This document shows positions 8,155 through 15,679 of a DNA stretch of 32,902 bases, piece after piece. The notes beneath the pieces are model-generated. The model ran no database searches. It was not told where the DNA came from and worked only from the letters and a program-made list of their open reading frames with translations. Within the stretch, counting starts at the first letter, position 1, and each line of letters starts with the position of its first letter. A program made the position numbers and the translations under genes. Location: assembly GCF_003201855.1 (NCBI RefSeq), contig NZ_QJKI01000002.1, forward strand, positions 196,024 to 228,925, written 5' to 3'. This stretch comes from Rivihabitans pingtungensis. Its GTDB lineage: Bacteria > Pseudomonadota > Gammaproteobacteria > Burkholderiales > Aquaspirillaceae.

Positions 8155-8691
8155 ATGACTTACTCGCGCCTGTTGATCTGCCTGATGTGTGCCCTGCCTG
8201 CCATGGCGGGGGCCAATGCGCCCATTTACAAATACGTCGATCCCTACGGCAACGTCACCTATTCCAACACCCCGGTGCCTGGCGCCAAGCGCAGCGCATT
8301 GCCGCCGGTGGCCATCAACCCGAACATCGCATCTTCTGCGGTGTTGTCCAACCGCGACAGCAAGCAAGTGGTGAATGTGCGCCCTGAGCCAGCTTCGTCA
8401 GCTTCTGCTGCACGGGCCGGCAACGGCGGTGCCAGCGGCAGCGCGCCCGCTGCCGGCCAATACCCGGTGATCGATGGCGCAACCCAGCGCAACCGCGATG
8501 CCAGCCGGGCACGCATCCTGCAAGACGAACTGGACAACGAGCAGCGCGCGCTGGCCAACGCCCGGCGCATGCTGCAAGAAACCGAACGCTACGCCAAACC
8601 CGATTCGGCACTGTTGCGCGGCCTGCGCGACAGCGTGCTGGAGCGCGAAAAAAATATCGCAGCCCTGCAACGGGAAATCGGCCGTCGTTAG
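8155..8691 (+). CDS. Exported DUF4124-domain protein with a C-terminal coiled coil
   Basis: 178 residues from ATG 8155. A signal peptide (about residues 1-22, ending AGANA) is followed by a DUF4124 domain: IYKYVDPYGNVTYSNTPVPGAK. The middle is low complexity, rich in A, S and G (about 75-100). The end (about 115-178) is a charged helix with heptad spacing, probably a coiled coil. The protein should be periplasmic or envelope-bound; its function is unknown. It lies between glnA and ntrB, a position often seen for DUF4124 genes in betaproteobacteria, though no link to nitrogen control is shown. A degenerate hairpin repeat begins right after the stop. Confidence 0.85.
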   Translation: MTYSRLLICLMCALPAMAGANAPIYKYVDPYGNVTYSNTPVPGAKRSALPPVAINPNIASSAVLSNRDSKQVVNVRPEPASSASAARAGNGGASGSAPAAGQYPVIDGATQRNRDASRARILQDELDNEQRALANARRMLQETERYAKPDSALLRGLRDSVLEREKNIAALQREIGRR

Positions 8692-8698
8692 CCCTCTC

Positions 8699-8796
8699 CG
8701 ACGGCGTCCACAAAACCCGCCTGGCGTTGTTGCGTGGCCGGCACTGTCTGCGGCGGCACACCCGGCCACAATTGCCCGGTGGCGTTTGTTGATTTT
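8699..8796 (+). repeat. Degenerate copy of the MITE-like hairpin repeat (forward)
   Basis: Bases 8710-8739 match the left arm of the intact copy at 22,973 at 27 of 30 positions (ACAAAACCC.CCTGGCGTTGTTG.GTG.CC). ACTGTCTGCGG follows in both. The right arm (GTGGCGTTTGTTGAT) is poorly kept. No target-site duplication remains. The coordinates are approximate. Confidence 0.65.
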
Positions 8797-8903
8797 TTTA
8801 AACACACCACCTGTGCACACTGCCTTGCCATGGTGCACGCCGTGGCGTATAGACCGAAGCATGCGCCATTCCATGGCCATTTTTTGCTGAAAATCCGGCT
8901 TTT

Positions 8904-8920
8904 TGCACTACCATTGTGCA
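8904..8920 (+). promoter_or_regulatory. NtrC-binding site upstream of ntrBC
   Basis: TGCACTACCATTGTGCA fully matches TGCAC-N7-GTGCA and lies 140 bp before ntrB. Two further half-sites, TGCAC (8814-8818) and GTGCA (8833-8837), lie upstream with wrong spacing. No well-spaced -24/-12 promoter is visible, so this site may serve autorepression of ntrBC, as at enteric glnL. In the 369 bases between the DUF4124 gene and ntrB nothing else is seen except the repeat at 8.7 kb. Confidence 0.6.
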
Positions 8921-9060
8921 TGTTATGCGCCTAGGATGGCCAAAGCCCCATTCCGGCTGCATCGCGCACCGTTTTGGGCTGGCTCGCTTATTGCTAACCT
9001 TCTGGCACTGACCGGCGGTTTTTCGCTGGTTGCGACCGACCCACATAAAGCCCTTTCGCC

Positions 9061-10116
9061 ATGCCCGATACCGCCTTTGCCGGCCTGGAACTGCTGGAAA
9101 CCGCTACGCTGGCCGTCTGCCGCGACGGCGGCATCCGCTACGTCAATCCGGCCTGCGAAAACCTGCTGGCGTTGAGCCAGAAAGAACTGCTCCGCCACAC
9201 CTTGTCCAGCCTGTTTGTCGATAGCCGCGCCTTGGTGGCCGGCCTGCGCGCCGCTGTCACTCACGATGTCAGCTTCACCGAGCACGACCTCTCACTGAAC
9301 ACCATCAACCAGATTTCACTGCAAGTCATCTGCACGCTCACCCCGATCAATGTGGCTGGCTGCGCCGCCTTGATCGAGCTGCGTCCGATTGAACAGCAGC
9401 TGAAAATCGCCAACGAAGAACGCCTGCTGATCCAGCAGGCCGCCAACCGCGAGCTGATCCGCAATCTGGCGCACGAAATCAAAAACCCGCTGGGCGGCAT
9501 TCGCGGCGCCGCGCAGTTGCTGGCGCATGAGCTGGCCGACCGGCCCGATCTGAAAGAATACCTGGATGTCATCACCCATGAGGCGGTGCGGCTGCAACAG
9601 CTGCTGGATCGCCTGCTGGCGCCCAACCGCAAGCACATCCTGGGCGAGGTGAATATTCACGAAGTGCTGGAACGCGTGCGCAGCGTGGCGCTGGCCGAAT
9701 ACCCGCAAGGCATCGCCATCCGCCGCGACTACGACACCAGCCTGCCGGCGCTGACCGCCGACAAGGAGCAACTGATTCAAGTGGTGCTCAATATCGTGCG
9801 CAACGCCATCCAGGCCATGCACGGACGCGGCCAGATCGTGCTGCGCACCCGGGTGGCCCGCCAGGTGACGCTGGCGCGCAAGCGCTACCAGCTGGCCATG
9901 CTGTTGCAGATCATCGACAACGGCCCCGGCATTCCCGCTGAACTGAAAGACCATATTTTTTATCCGCTGGTCACCGGCCGCGCCGAAGGCACCGGCCTGG
10001 GGCTGACCATCGCACAAACCTATGTCCACCAGCATGGCGGCACCGTGGAGTTTGACTCACGCCCCGGCCACACCTGCTTTACTGTGCTGCTGCCCTTTGG
10101 AGACAAAAAAGCATGA
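9061..10116 (+). CDS. glnL: Nitrogen regulation sensor histidine kinase/phosphatase NtrB (GlnL)
   Basis: 351 residues, soluble and without membrane segments. A PAS domain (about 8-105) is followed by the dimerisation/phosphoacceptor helix with H138 in NLAHEIKNPLGG. The HATPase domain has N248 in NIVRNAIQAM, DNGPG (286-290) and GTGLGL (310-315). NtrB phosphorylates NtrC in low nitrogen and, with PII, dephosphorylates it in nitrogen excess. The ribosome-binding site is weak. The stop overlaps the ntrC start by 4 bases. Confidence 0.96.
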   Translation: MPDTAFAGLELLETATLAVCRDGGIRYVNPACENLLALSQKELLRHTLSSLFVDSRALVAGLRAAVTHDVSFTEHDLSLNTINQISLQVICTLTPINVAGCAALIELRPIEQQLKIANEERLLIQQAANRELIRNLAHEIKNPLGGIRGAAQLLAHELADRPDLKEYLDVITHEAVRLQQLLDRLLAPNRKHILGEVNIHEVLERVRSVALAEYPQGIAIRRDYDTSLPALTADKEQLIQVVLNIVRNAIQAMHGRGQIVLRTRVARQVTLARKRYQLAMLLQIIDNGPGIPAELKDHIFYPLVTGRAEGTGLGLTIAQTYVHQHGGTVEFDSRPGHTCFTVLLPFGDKKA

Positions 10117-11537
10117 CGCCTTCTGTCTGGATCATCGACGACGACAAATCCATCCGCTGGGTGCTGGAAAAAGCCCTCACCCGCGCCGGCATCAGCTACG
10201 CCAGCTTCACCAACGCCGACGACGCGCTGAATGCGCTGTACGACACCCTGCCCAAGGTGATTCTCAGCGACATCCGCATGCCGGGCACCGACGGGCTGAA
10301 GTTTCTGGCCACGGTCAAGGCCGAGCATCCTACCCTGCCGGTGATTGTGATGACCGCGCACTCCGACCTGGATTCCGCCGTGGCGGCGTTTCAGGGCGGC
10401 GCGTTTGAATACCTGCCCAAGCCGTTTGACGTCGATCAGGCGGTGCAATTGGTCGAGCGCGCGCTGGGCGAGGCCGAGCGCGACAACGCCGGCCCGGACG
10501 CCATGGACGCCACCCCGGTGATGCTGGGCCAGGCGCCGGCCATGCAGGATGTGTTCCGCGCCATTGGCCGGTTGTCGCAATCGTCGGTCACCGTGCTGAT
10601 CACCGGCGAATCGGGCAGCGGCAAAGAGCTGGTGGCGCACGCGCTGCATCGCCACTCCAACCGCGCCGCCAAGGCGTTTATCGCCATCAACACCGCCGCC
10701 ATTCCGCGCGACCTGCTGGAATCCGAGCTGTTTGGCCACGAGCGCGGCTCGTTCACTGGCGCCACCACCCAGCGCCGTGGCCGCTTTGAAGAAGCCGAGG
10801 GCGGCACGCTGTTTCTGGATGAAATCGGCGACATGCCCACCGAGCTGCAAACCCGCTTGCTGCGGGTGTTGTCCGATGGGTTTTTCTATCGCGTCGGCGG
10901 CCATCAGCCGATCAAGGCCAATGTGCGGGTGATTGCCGCCACCCATCAAAACCTGGAAGACCGGGTCAAGCAGGGGCTGTTCCGCGAGGATTTGTTCCAC
11001 CGCCTGAACGTCATCCGCCTGCGCCTGCCGCCTTTGCGCGAGCGCCAGGAAGACGTGCCCTTGCTGGCGCGGCACTTTTTGTTCAAGAGCGCGCAGCAAT
11101 TGGGGGTGGAGCCCAAGCGCCTGTCCGACGGCGCCATGGACGTGCTCAAGACCTATCCCTTCCCCGGCAATGTCCGCCAGTTGGAGAATATCTGCCACTG
11201 GCTGACGGTGATGGCGCCGGGGCAAACCATCGAGCCGGGCGATTTGCCGCCAGAAATGAAAGAAACCCCGCTCAGCGCGCCAGTGGGCGTGGTCGGCGGC
11301 GATTGGGTGTCGGCGCTGGAGCTCCTGGCCGAGCAGCGTCTCAAGCGCGGCGAAGTGGGCATTATCGACAGTCTCACTCACCAGTTTGAAGCCGCGCTGA
11401 TCAAGACCGCACTGGCGCATACCGGCGGACGACGGGTGGAAGCCGCCCATCTGCTGGGCCTGGGCCGCAACACCCTCACCCGCAAGATTCAAGAACTGGG
11501 CATCGACGGCGGCCGCGACGACGAAGCCGGCGTGTGA
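10113..11537 (+). CDS. glnG: Nitrogen regulation response regulator NtrC (GlnG), sigma-54 activator
   Basis: 474 residues. The receiver domain has D10/D11, the phosphoacceptor D53 and K103. The AAA+ domain has Walker A GESGSGKE (165-172), Walker B GTLFLDEIGDM (231-241) and the sigma-54 contact loop GSFTGA (212-217), a serine variant of the usual GAFTGA. A Fis-type helix-turn-helix lies at the C terminus (about 440-466, EAAHLLGLGRNTLTRKIQELG). It is preceded by GGAGA and translationally coupled to ntrB. Likely targets in this window are the two sites before glnA and the one before ntrB. Confidence 0.97.
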   Translation: MTPSVWIIDDDKSIRWVLEKALTRAGISYASFTNADDALNALYDTLPKVILSDIRMPGTDGLKFLATVKAEHPTLPVIVMTAHSDLDSAVAAFQGGAFEYLPKPFDVDQAVQLVERALGEAERDNAGPDAMDATPVMLGQAPAMQDVFRAIGRLSQSSVTVLITGESGSGKELVAHALHRHSNRAAKAFIAINTAAIPRDLLESELFGHERGSFTGATTQRRGRFEEAEGGTLFLDEIGDMPTELQTRLLRVLSDGFFYRVGGHQPIKANVRVIAATHQNLEDRVKQGLFREDLFHRLNVIRLRLPPLRERQEDVPLLARHFLFKSAQQLGVEPKRLSDGAMDVLKTYPFPGNVRQLENICHWLTVMAPGQTIEPGDLPPEMKETPLSAPVGVVGGDWVSALELLAEQRLKRGEVGIIDSLTHQFEAALIKTALAHTGGRRVEAAHLLGLGRNTLTRKIQELGIDGGRDDEAGV

Positions 11538-11543
11538 CCCCGG

Positions 11544-11586
11544 CTGCGCGCCGGGCAGCCCTGATTGATGGCCTCCCGGCGCGCAG
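11544..11586 (+). terminator. Large hairpin after ntrC, possible terminator
   Basis: A perfect 12-bp stem, CTGCGCGCCGGG (11544-11555) with CCCGGCGCGCAG (11575-11586), has a 19-nt loop and begins 7 bases after the ntrC stop. It is followed only by scattered T residues. Confidence 0.5.
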
Positions 11587-11621
11587 ACGCTTGAACTTTC
11601 CTGCTTACCCCATCATCATGA

Positions 11622-11664
11622 CGGTTTGCCGCACAGTGCTGACGCGGCGCGGTATGGCAAACCG
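11622..11664. repeat. Short inverted repeat between ntrC and pabC
   Basis: CGGTTTGCC (11622-11630) and GGCAAACCG (11656-11664) form a perfect 9-bp inverted repeat 25 bases apart. Its function is unknown. It directly precedes a degenerate MITE-like repeat. Confidence 0.4.
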
Positions 11665-11689
11665 CCAACTGCCTCTCTTTATTTCTTGG

Positions 11690-11783
11690 CGCCGTTCACC
11701 ACACTCAGCGCAGCGCGCCTGGCCAGGCGCACGCAGACAGTGCGGGTGCGCGCCGCCACGCCAGGGAATTTTGTGAGCCGCTC
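11690..11783 (-). repeat. Degenerate copy of the MITE-like hairpin repeat (reverse)
   Basis: Read on the minus strand this aligns with the copy at 22,973. The terminal repeat GAGCGGCTCACAAAA keeps 13 of the 15 bases of the intact terminus. Further matches are CCTGGCGT, ACTGTCTGCG, and the blocks CAGCGCAGCG and CCTGGCCAGGCG on the plus strand. A segment of about 16 bases in the loop is missing. The copy ends 42 bp before pabC and so lies in its leader. Confidence 0.65.
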
Positions 11784-11825
11784 TTATCCCCCAAGCCTGC
11801 TTGTCGCGCCGACACGTGAGGACTC

Positions 11826-12650
11826 ATGTCGATCTGGATCAATGGCCAACCGGCCACGCAACTGGACGCCAGCGACCGTGGCCTGAGCTACGGCGATGGG
11901 CTGTTTCGCACCCTGCGCCTGCTGGATGGCGCGCCGCTGGCCTGGCGCTGGCACTGGGCGCGGCTGCAACACGATTGCGCCGCTCTGCGCCTGCCCTGCC
12001 CCGAGGCGGAATTGCTGCTGGCCGAGCTGGCGGCGGTGAGCGCCGAGTGGCCGGACGCGGTGGCCAAGCTAACGCTCACCCGTGGCGTGGGTCCGCGCGG
12101 CTATGCGCCGCCGGCCGCGCCGCAGCCCACCCGCATTGTGCAGGCCGGGCCCAGAGTGGCGCCGCCAGCCGAGCGCTACAGCCAGGGCGTGGCGGTGTAC
12201 GCCTGCGCGCTGCGCCTGGGCCTGCAACCGGCGCTGGCCGGGGTCAAGCACCTGAACCGCCTGGAAAACGTGCTGGCCCGCGCCGAATGGCAAGGCGATG
12301 AATACGCCGAAGGCTTGCTGTGCGACAGCGAGGGCTGGGTGATCGAAGGCGTCATGAGCAATCTGTGGATTCGCCGGGGGCGGGAATTGCTCACCCCCCA
12401 GCTGGATCGTTGCGGGGTGAGCGGCGCCGCGCGCGCCTGGGTGTTCGACACCGCACCCAAGCTGGGGTATCAAGTGCGCGAATGGCGCTTGCGCCCGGCC
12501 GATGTGCTGGCGGCGGACGAGGCCATGCTGTGCAATAGCCTGATCGGTTTTTGGCCAATTGCCCGCTATCAGCAGCGCCGCTGGAGCGTGTTTACCGCCA
12601 GCGAGGCGCTGAATCGGGCGTGGCTGGGGCCTGAAACGGACACCATCTGA
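11826..12650 (+). CDS. pabC: Aminodeoxychorismate lyase PabC
   Basis: 274 residues, fold-type IV PLP enzyme of normal length. It splits 4-amino-4-deoxychorismate into p-aminobenzoate and pyruvate for folate synthesis. Seen: DRGLSYGDGLFRTLR (17-31), the PLP lysine K141 in GVKHLNRLENVLAR, EGVMSNLW, and the C-terminal LCNSLIGFWPI segment typical of PabC as opposed to branched-chain aminotransferases. GTGAGG precedes the start. A MITE-like repeat lies on each side of the gene. Confidence 0.93.
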   Translation: MSIWINGQPATQLDASDRGLSYGDGLFRTLRLLDGAPLAWRWHWARLQHDCAALRLPCPEAELLLAELAAVSAEWPDAVAKLTLTRGVGPRGYAPPAAPQPTRIVQAGPRVAPPAERYSQGVAVYACALRLGLQPALAGVKHLNRLENVLARAEWQGDEYAEGLLCDSEGWVIEGVMSNLWIRRGRELLTPQLDRCGVSGAARAWVFDTAPKLGYQVREWRLRPADVLAADEAMLCNSLIGFWPIARYQQRRWSVFTASEALNRAWLGPETDTI

Positions 12651-12663
12651 ATCATACCGTTGG

Positions 12664-12777
12664 GGCCCGTGAACAGCCCTCACACCACGCCGCGCCATGG
12701 GCGCACGAGCGCAGACCGTGCAAGTCGTACGGTAAGGTCGCGCCACCACGCCAGAAGGGAGTGGTGAACGGTTCTAA
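12664..12777 (-). repeat. Degenerate copy of the MITE-like hairpin repeat (reverse) at the edge of the tail operon
   Basis: Aligned with the complement of the 22,973 copy, roughly 55 of the last 80 positions match. Shared blocks are CGCAGAC, CAAGT.GTACG, AAGGTC and ACGCCAG.AGGG. The outer end (GGTTCTAA) reaches the stop codon of the spike gene (12774-12776). The loop region is more complete than in the 11.7 kb copy. The left end is vague. Confidence 0.65.
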
Positions 12778-13421
12778 TTGCCGTGGCTGTGGTGATTGGA
12801 GTTGCCACCCGCGTCCATGATGCTGCCGCTGGCTTGCATATTGCCTTCCAGGGCAATCTGACCTTCCACCTGCACGTCCCCATGAATCACCGCCGCGGCG
12901 CCTGCGCGCCCGCCGCGGCCGGCCAGGCCGTTTTCGTAGCTCAACAGGCCTTGCACTTGCAGATTGCCGGTGCAGACGGCATCCGGGGTATCCAGGGTAA
13001 TCCGCTGGCCAGCTTTCAGGGTGATCTCCTGGCCGGCTTCGATCACCACCCGCTCCACGCCGCCGCGCACGGTGAGCACGTGTTCGCCACGGTGATATTC
13101 CAGCTCGGCGCCATCGGCAAAACGCCGTTGCCAGATATCCCGGTCGGCCACCGGCGTGGCATCCGCCTGAGAAAAAATCGCCCCCAGCACCACGCCATCC
13201 TCGCCTTGGGCATCCAGCAGCACCGCCACATGCTCGCCAGTGTCAGGCAGCCAGTAATCCTTGTCGCGCAGGCTTTTGCGGGTGAGCACCGGTAGCCATT
13301 GTGTACGCAGATTGCCGACATCTGGCAGACGCACGCGTACGCGCATGCCGGCTTCGTCCACGGCGGACACCGTGCCAAATTTCAGTGTCGGGGCGGATTC
13401 CGTGAATGTGTCTTGACTCAT
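12774..13421 (-). CDS. Contractile tail baseplate spike protein (P2 gpV / Mu gp45 family)
   Basis: 215 residues from ATG 13421, overlapping the gpD-like stop by 4 bases. The N-terminal OB-like domain contains PTLKFGTVSAVDEAGMRVRVRLP, the WLPVLTRKS segment and LPDTGEHVAVLLD. A beta-helical stalk with regular short repeats follows (GNLQVQGLL, GDVQVEGQI, GNMQASGSI). The end NSNHHSHGN holds the HxH motif that binds iron at the tip of P2-type spikes. The spike pierces the target outer membrane when the sheath contracts. It is the last gene of the left operon; gpW, which normally follows, is 12.8 kb away. Confidence 0.9.
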   Translation of the reverse strand: MSQDTFTESAPTLKFGTVSAVDEAGMRVRVRLPDVGNLRTQWLPVLTRKSLRDKDYWLPDTGEHVAVLLDAQGEDGVVLGAIFSQADATPVADRDIWQRRFADGAELEYHRGEHVLTVRGGVERVVIEAGQEITLKAGQRITLDTPDAVCTGNLQVQGLLSYENGLAGRGGRAGAAAVIHGDVQVEGQIALEGNMQASGSIMDAGGNSNHHSHGN

Positions 13422-14560
13422 GTGCTGGATTCTCCGGTAGCGCAGCCACACGCTGGCGGTGTACTGCTTGATGGTGGCAAGGCCGGCTGGACTGCCGGGC
13501 AAGATGTTGGTGTGTTGTGGGCAGCAAAAGGCGGCAAGCGCTGGATGTCCAGGGTCGTGGTATAGCCTTGCGTACGACAGATGGCGTGGGTGGCGCGGGT
13601 GATGAGGTAACGCCCCCCCATCAGCCCCAGTCCGGTCAGTTCCAGGCGCTGACCTGCGGCCAGGCTGGGGTTTCCGGTCAGGGTCAGCCGTCCGCGGGTA
13701 CGGAGCAGGGTACGGGCATCCAGGATACGCTGGGCTTGCAGGTTGGCCGATGCCTGGGTGGGGGCCCGACGGGTGAGTTGAACGATGTCTACACTGCTGG
13801 CACAGCCCATTCGTAGGTCACCTGGCACCAGGCTTTCTGCCAGTTGCGCCTGACCACGAATCAAGCTGCGTTGTCGGGGATGGTGATAGCGCAGCCTGAC
13901 TGCCGCCGGTACCTGACTGAGGCTGTCACATAGCTGCCAGTGTGTGAGCTCGGCTGGGGTGTAGTGGTGCTGGACCGCGCCTTGTGCAAGGTCTGCCATG
14001 CGCCAGAACACCAACTTGCTGTGATTGTCGGTGATTTTGAACAGATAACCATATTGGGTGGCCAGACGATGCAGGAAGGCCAGATCGCTTTCCTGGTACT
14101 GGGTTGCCCGGTCGATCGGCAAGGCTTCGATCTCACCAATCAAGGTCATGCGCAGACGACGCGCCATTTTTTCCACAATGGCTTGCAAGGTGGTGTGTTC
14201 GTAAGCACGGCTGACCTGGGTGCGCATCATGCGCTGCCCACCCGTGGCTCTGGCACGCAGGCTCAGCCGGCTGGGCGGGCCAGAGGCCTGGATTTCATCC
14301 AGCTCGAACGCACCTGCGTAAATCAACGGGGTGTGGCGGTAGCCAAAGCGGAAGTCCAGTTGTGCCCCTTTGTGCGGATACCAGCTGTTTAACCAACAGG
14401 CATTGCGTGCGTCGATGTCGATTTCCAGGCTGTCTGCACATTCACCCAGTCGGTCACTGTACAGAATGGCAAGCACGTGTGGGGCGATGTCTGCCGTCAT
14501 GTCATGGCCGTCATAGCACAGCGTGAACGTCGGCATGGTGGCACAGTTCAGCGTTTCCAT
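13418..14560 (-). CDS. Tail baseplate hub protein (P2 gpD / Mu gp44-like family)
   Basis: 380 residues. The family (phage late control gene D, VgrG-like) forms the hub above the spike. Seen: an N-terminal FTLCYDGHDMTADIAPHVLAILYSDRLGECADSLEI segment matching the gpD start, LRARATGG, an ALPIDRATQYQESDLAFLHRLATQYGYLFKI block near the middle, and a C-terminal beta region GRLTLTGNPSLAAGQRLELTGLG. The last 30 residues are proline/serine-rich. The ATG at 14560 overlaps gpX by 13 bases; an internal ATG at 14536 is the alternative start. Here gpD is structural; its name in P2 comes from the late-control phenotype. Confidence 0.9.
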   Translation of the reverse strand: METLNCATMPTFTLCYDGHDMTADIAPHVLAILYSDRLGECADSLEIDIDARNACWLNSWYPHKGAQLDFRFGYRHTPLIYAGAFELDEIQASGPPSRLSLRARATGGQRMMRTQVSRAYEHTTLQAIVEKMARRLRMTLIGEIEALPIDRATQYQESDLAFLHRLATQYGYLFKITDNHSKLVFWRMADLAQGAVQHHYTPAELTHWQLCDSLSQVPAAVRLRYHHPRQRSLIRGQAQLAESLVPGDLRMGCASSVDIVQLTRRAPTQASANLQAQRILDARTLLRTRGRLTLTGNPSLAAGQRLELTGLGLMGGRYLITRATHAICRTQGYTTTLDIQRLPPFAAHNTPTSCPAVQPALPPSSSTPPACGCATGESST

Positions 14561-14760
14561 GCAGGAAGGGCCTCAAGGTCAGGGCTGTCGGCGGCGGCGA
14601 TCAGGGGGATGCGCAGGGTCAGTCCGGCCGGCAGGGTTTCAGAAATCGGCGCATGCGGATTGGTGTCGATCAGCAAGGTAATCTGGCGGATATCACGGTA
14701 ATAGCGCCAGGCCAGCGTATCCCAACGATCGTCTTCAGCGGTGATATGGGTCAGGAACAT
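14548..14760 (-). CDS. Tail protein X (P2 gpX, LysM-like)
   Basis: 70 residues from ATG 14760. A TTG start 36 bases upstream would overlap gpU and is less likely. The LysM-like pattern DRWDTLAWRYYRD.....LIDTNPH and the end LPAGLTLRIPLI match gpX, a small tail protein placed between gpU and gpD in P2-like tails. The size is as expected. It starts 7 bases after the gpU-like stop. Confidence 0.9.
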   Translation of the reverse strand: MFLTHITAEDDRWDTLAWRYYRDIRQITLLIDTNPHAPISETLPAGLTLRIPLIAAADSPDLEALPAWKR

Positions 14761-14767
14761 GGCGTGC

Positions 14768-15679
14768 TCACGCGGTACGGATGGAAAGATGGCCAATCAG
14801 CCAGTTCAGGGCTTGCTCGGCCTGGGCGAGTGCCTGCTGTGCGGCCAGTAGCGCTTGTTCTGCCCGAGCCAGTTGTGTGGTGGCATCGCCTGTGCTGCCG
14901 CCCAGATGGCCCAGGGCGCAAATCAATTCACGCAGCTGTTGTTGCAGGGTGCGCAATTGGGCGATGAGTACGTCCGTTTTAGCCGCAATTTCACCCCCGC
15001 GCTGACGCAGGGCACGCAGGCAATCCAGCGATCGGCCCAGCATCGGAATCAGTTTGGCCAGACGGCAGATGGCTTCCGGAGCCCGTTCTTGTGCGGCACG
15101 AGGATCACAGCGGAACAGCTCAATCACCGCGCTGGCCATACATAGCGCCAGATGGGCTGCGGCACACACGTCACGGGTGCGGATCAGGCAGGCTTGTTCT
15201 GCCGATGGCCGGGTGCAGGTCGGCGGTGGCGGCGGGGTGGGTTTATCATCGCACTGTCCTGGTATTGGCCGACAGACAGCTTCACCCGGTGAGACATGGA
15301 TGACATCCCCGGCGCACTCTCGCAGCGTCAAGGTCACCATAGCCAGCAGCAATTCTCCATCGGCGTTGTTTTCCTGATGATCCACGTGCAGGCATGTCAG
15401 CACAAAGCGTCCGAGATAACGGCCATTGCCCAGCACCAGGGGGAGCACCTGATACTCGCGCTGGGCATCACGCAGCTGTTCGATCTGCTGACACGGCTGG
15501 CAATAGCTGGTGTGCAGGCGGATTTCGATCTTCCACTCATCCAACTGGCTGCCCAAAGCTTGCAGCACCGGCTTGTGGCCAATGCTGCCATGTTCGACAT
15601 AGTGGCTTTGATGGCGGCTCTCCAGTGCACTGAAGCTGGTGAGCAGGTCAAATTCAATGGTACCCAGGGTGGCAAACAT
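14768..15679 (-). CDS. gpU-like tail protein with an added cysteine-rich/coiled-coil domain
   Basis: 303 residues from ATG 15679 with GGAGG upstream; the ATG shares its A with the stop of the tape-measure gene. Residues 1-125 are a gpU domain: MFATLG start, GHKPVLQALGSQLDEWKIEIRLH, LPLVLGNGRYLGRFVLT, and a VTLTLREC end. gpU-type proteins cap or complete the tail tube. Most homologues end near 130-160 residues. This one continues with a PTPPPPP linker (148-153), a helical segment with seven cysteines (155-220), and a long glutamine/alanine-rich coiled coil (232-298). The added domain was not recognised. Confidence 0.82.
   Translation of the reverse strand: MFATLGTIEFDLLTSFSALESRHQSHYVEHGSIGHKPVLQALGSQLDEWKIEIRLHTSYCQPCQQIEQLRDAQREYQVLPLVLGNGRYLGRFVLTCLHVDHQENNADGELLLAMVTLTLRECAGDVIHVSPGEAVCRPIPGQCDDKPTPPPPPTCTRPSAEQACLIRTRDVCAAAHLALCMASAVIELFRCDPRAAQERAPEAICRLAKLIPMLGRSLDCLRALRQRGGEIAAKTDVLIAQLRTLQQQLRELICALGHLGGSTGDATTQLARAEQALLAAQQALAQAEQALNWLIGHLSIRTA

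Noticed and set aside
6600..8156. A 518-codon open frame on the minus strand across glnA, and similar long antisense frames over ntrC (10020-11492) and the first fibre gene (29300-30811)
   Set aside because: They are shadows of strongly biased GC-rich codons on the other strand. They have no family resemblance or ribosome-binding sites, and the sense genes are certain.
8814..8837. TGCAC and GTGCA half-sites as a second NtrC site before ntrB
   Set aside because: The spacer is 14 bases where NtrC needs 7; at most two weak half-sites.
8874..8888. A sigma-54-like TGGCCATTTTTTGCT upstream of ntrB
   Set aside because: GG and GC are only 9 bases apart in place of 10, which usually destroys activity.
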